Part shown: positions 41,559 through 41,567 of the stretch, one piece after another
Layout of the letters: each line of letters begins with the position of its first letter
How positions within the stretch are numbered: position 1 is the first letter of the stretch
Assembly (NCBI GenBank): GCA_900551885.1
Contig: URXS01000005.1
Location: forward strand, 1 to 41,567
DNA from: an uncultured Oscillibacter sp.
Lineage (GTDB): Bacteria; Bacillota; Clostridia; Oscillospirales; Oscillospiraceae
Direction: 5' to 3'
Length of the DNA stretch: 41,567 nucleotides
Program-made: the position numbers and the translations under genes
Notes under the pieces: model-generated
Told to the model about the DNA's origin: nothing
The model's database searches: none
What the model saw: the letters and a program-made list of their open reading frames with translations, nothing else

Positions 41559-41567
41559 CAGAGCCTT

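Larger units (their letters stand above)
37530..41567. mobile_element. Left end of an integrative conjugative element inserted in rlmD
   Basis: From about 37530 composition drops in GC and the genes become those of Tn1549/CTn-like ICEs: RlmD tail, RepA, PcfB, VirD4. The likely insertion site is the CACGTGGAGACGGT segment (37526-37539) at the end of rlmD. The right end, relaxase and most transfer genes are outside the window. The VirD4 gene is interrupted at about 40930, so a second insertion or rearrangement lies inside. Confidence 0.8.

Overview
The window looks like the chromosome of a GC-rich, spore-forming anaerobic Clostridia, probably of the Flavonifractor/Pseudoflavonifractor/Oscillospiraceae kind. 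This rests on gene order, zinc-binding S14, L36 and adenylate kinase, a KOW gene between map and infA, an anaerobic-type hybrid cluster protein, and a sigK gene. No taxonomic search was possible.

Positions 1-11490 hold the end of the S10 operon followed by the spc and alpha operons in the usual Firmicutes order: rpsC tail, rplP, rpmC, rpsQ, rplN, rplX, rplE, rpsZ, rpsH, rplF, rplR, rpsE, rpmD, rplO, secY, adk, map, KOW gene, infA, rpmJ, rpsM, rpsK, rpsD, rpoA, rplQ. A strong terminator follows. The one anomaly is a 200-base, highly structured spacer between rpsZ and rpsH. Positions 11593-15909 carry a zinc-ribbon membrane protein, a polysaccharide deacetylase, secG, lexA with its own SOS box, and hcp with a palindromic operator.

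The main discovery is at 16507-25798. The mother-cell sigma factor gene sigK (minus strand) is split. Its first 211 codons lie at 25166-25798 and its last 27 codons plus stop lie at 16507-16590. They are separated by an 8,575-bp element bounded by direct repeats of the 12-mer GGGATACATAGC. Removing one repeat and the interior restores an exact 238-codon SigK frame. The element is therefore a compact 'skin'-type developmental excision element, here inserted inside the recognition helix of sigma region 4.2. It encodes a large serine recombinase next to the sigK N-part and a 37-codon ORF directly upstream that could be its directionality factor. Its cargo is a PIN-HEPN gene pair facing an XRE/ADP-ribosyltransferase-like gene, a DUF3791-like gene and a metallophosphoesterase broken by a stop codon. 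A tyrosine recombinase and an HExxH protein complete it. The two divergent cargo promoters share one inverted repeat, which suggests a defence or toxin-antitoxin cassette kept inside a sporulation switch.

Positions 25859-37530 are ordinary chromosome: a GIY-YIG protein, an orphan peptide-binding lipoprotein, pgeF, a small membrane protein, secA, a CoA-dehydratase-activase-related protein, a beta-CASP nuclease, a hypothetical exported protein, a GNAT acetyltransferase and rlmD. From about 37530 to the end lies the left end of an integrative conjugative element inserted in the 3' end of rlmD. It supplies a foreign C-terminal tail to RlmD, then RepA, a small nucleotide-hydrolase-like protein, PcfB and a VirD4 coupling protein that is cut short. 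The cut is followed by a fragment of a second serine recombinase, and the window ends in a DUF6155-like gene.
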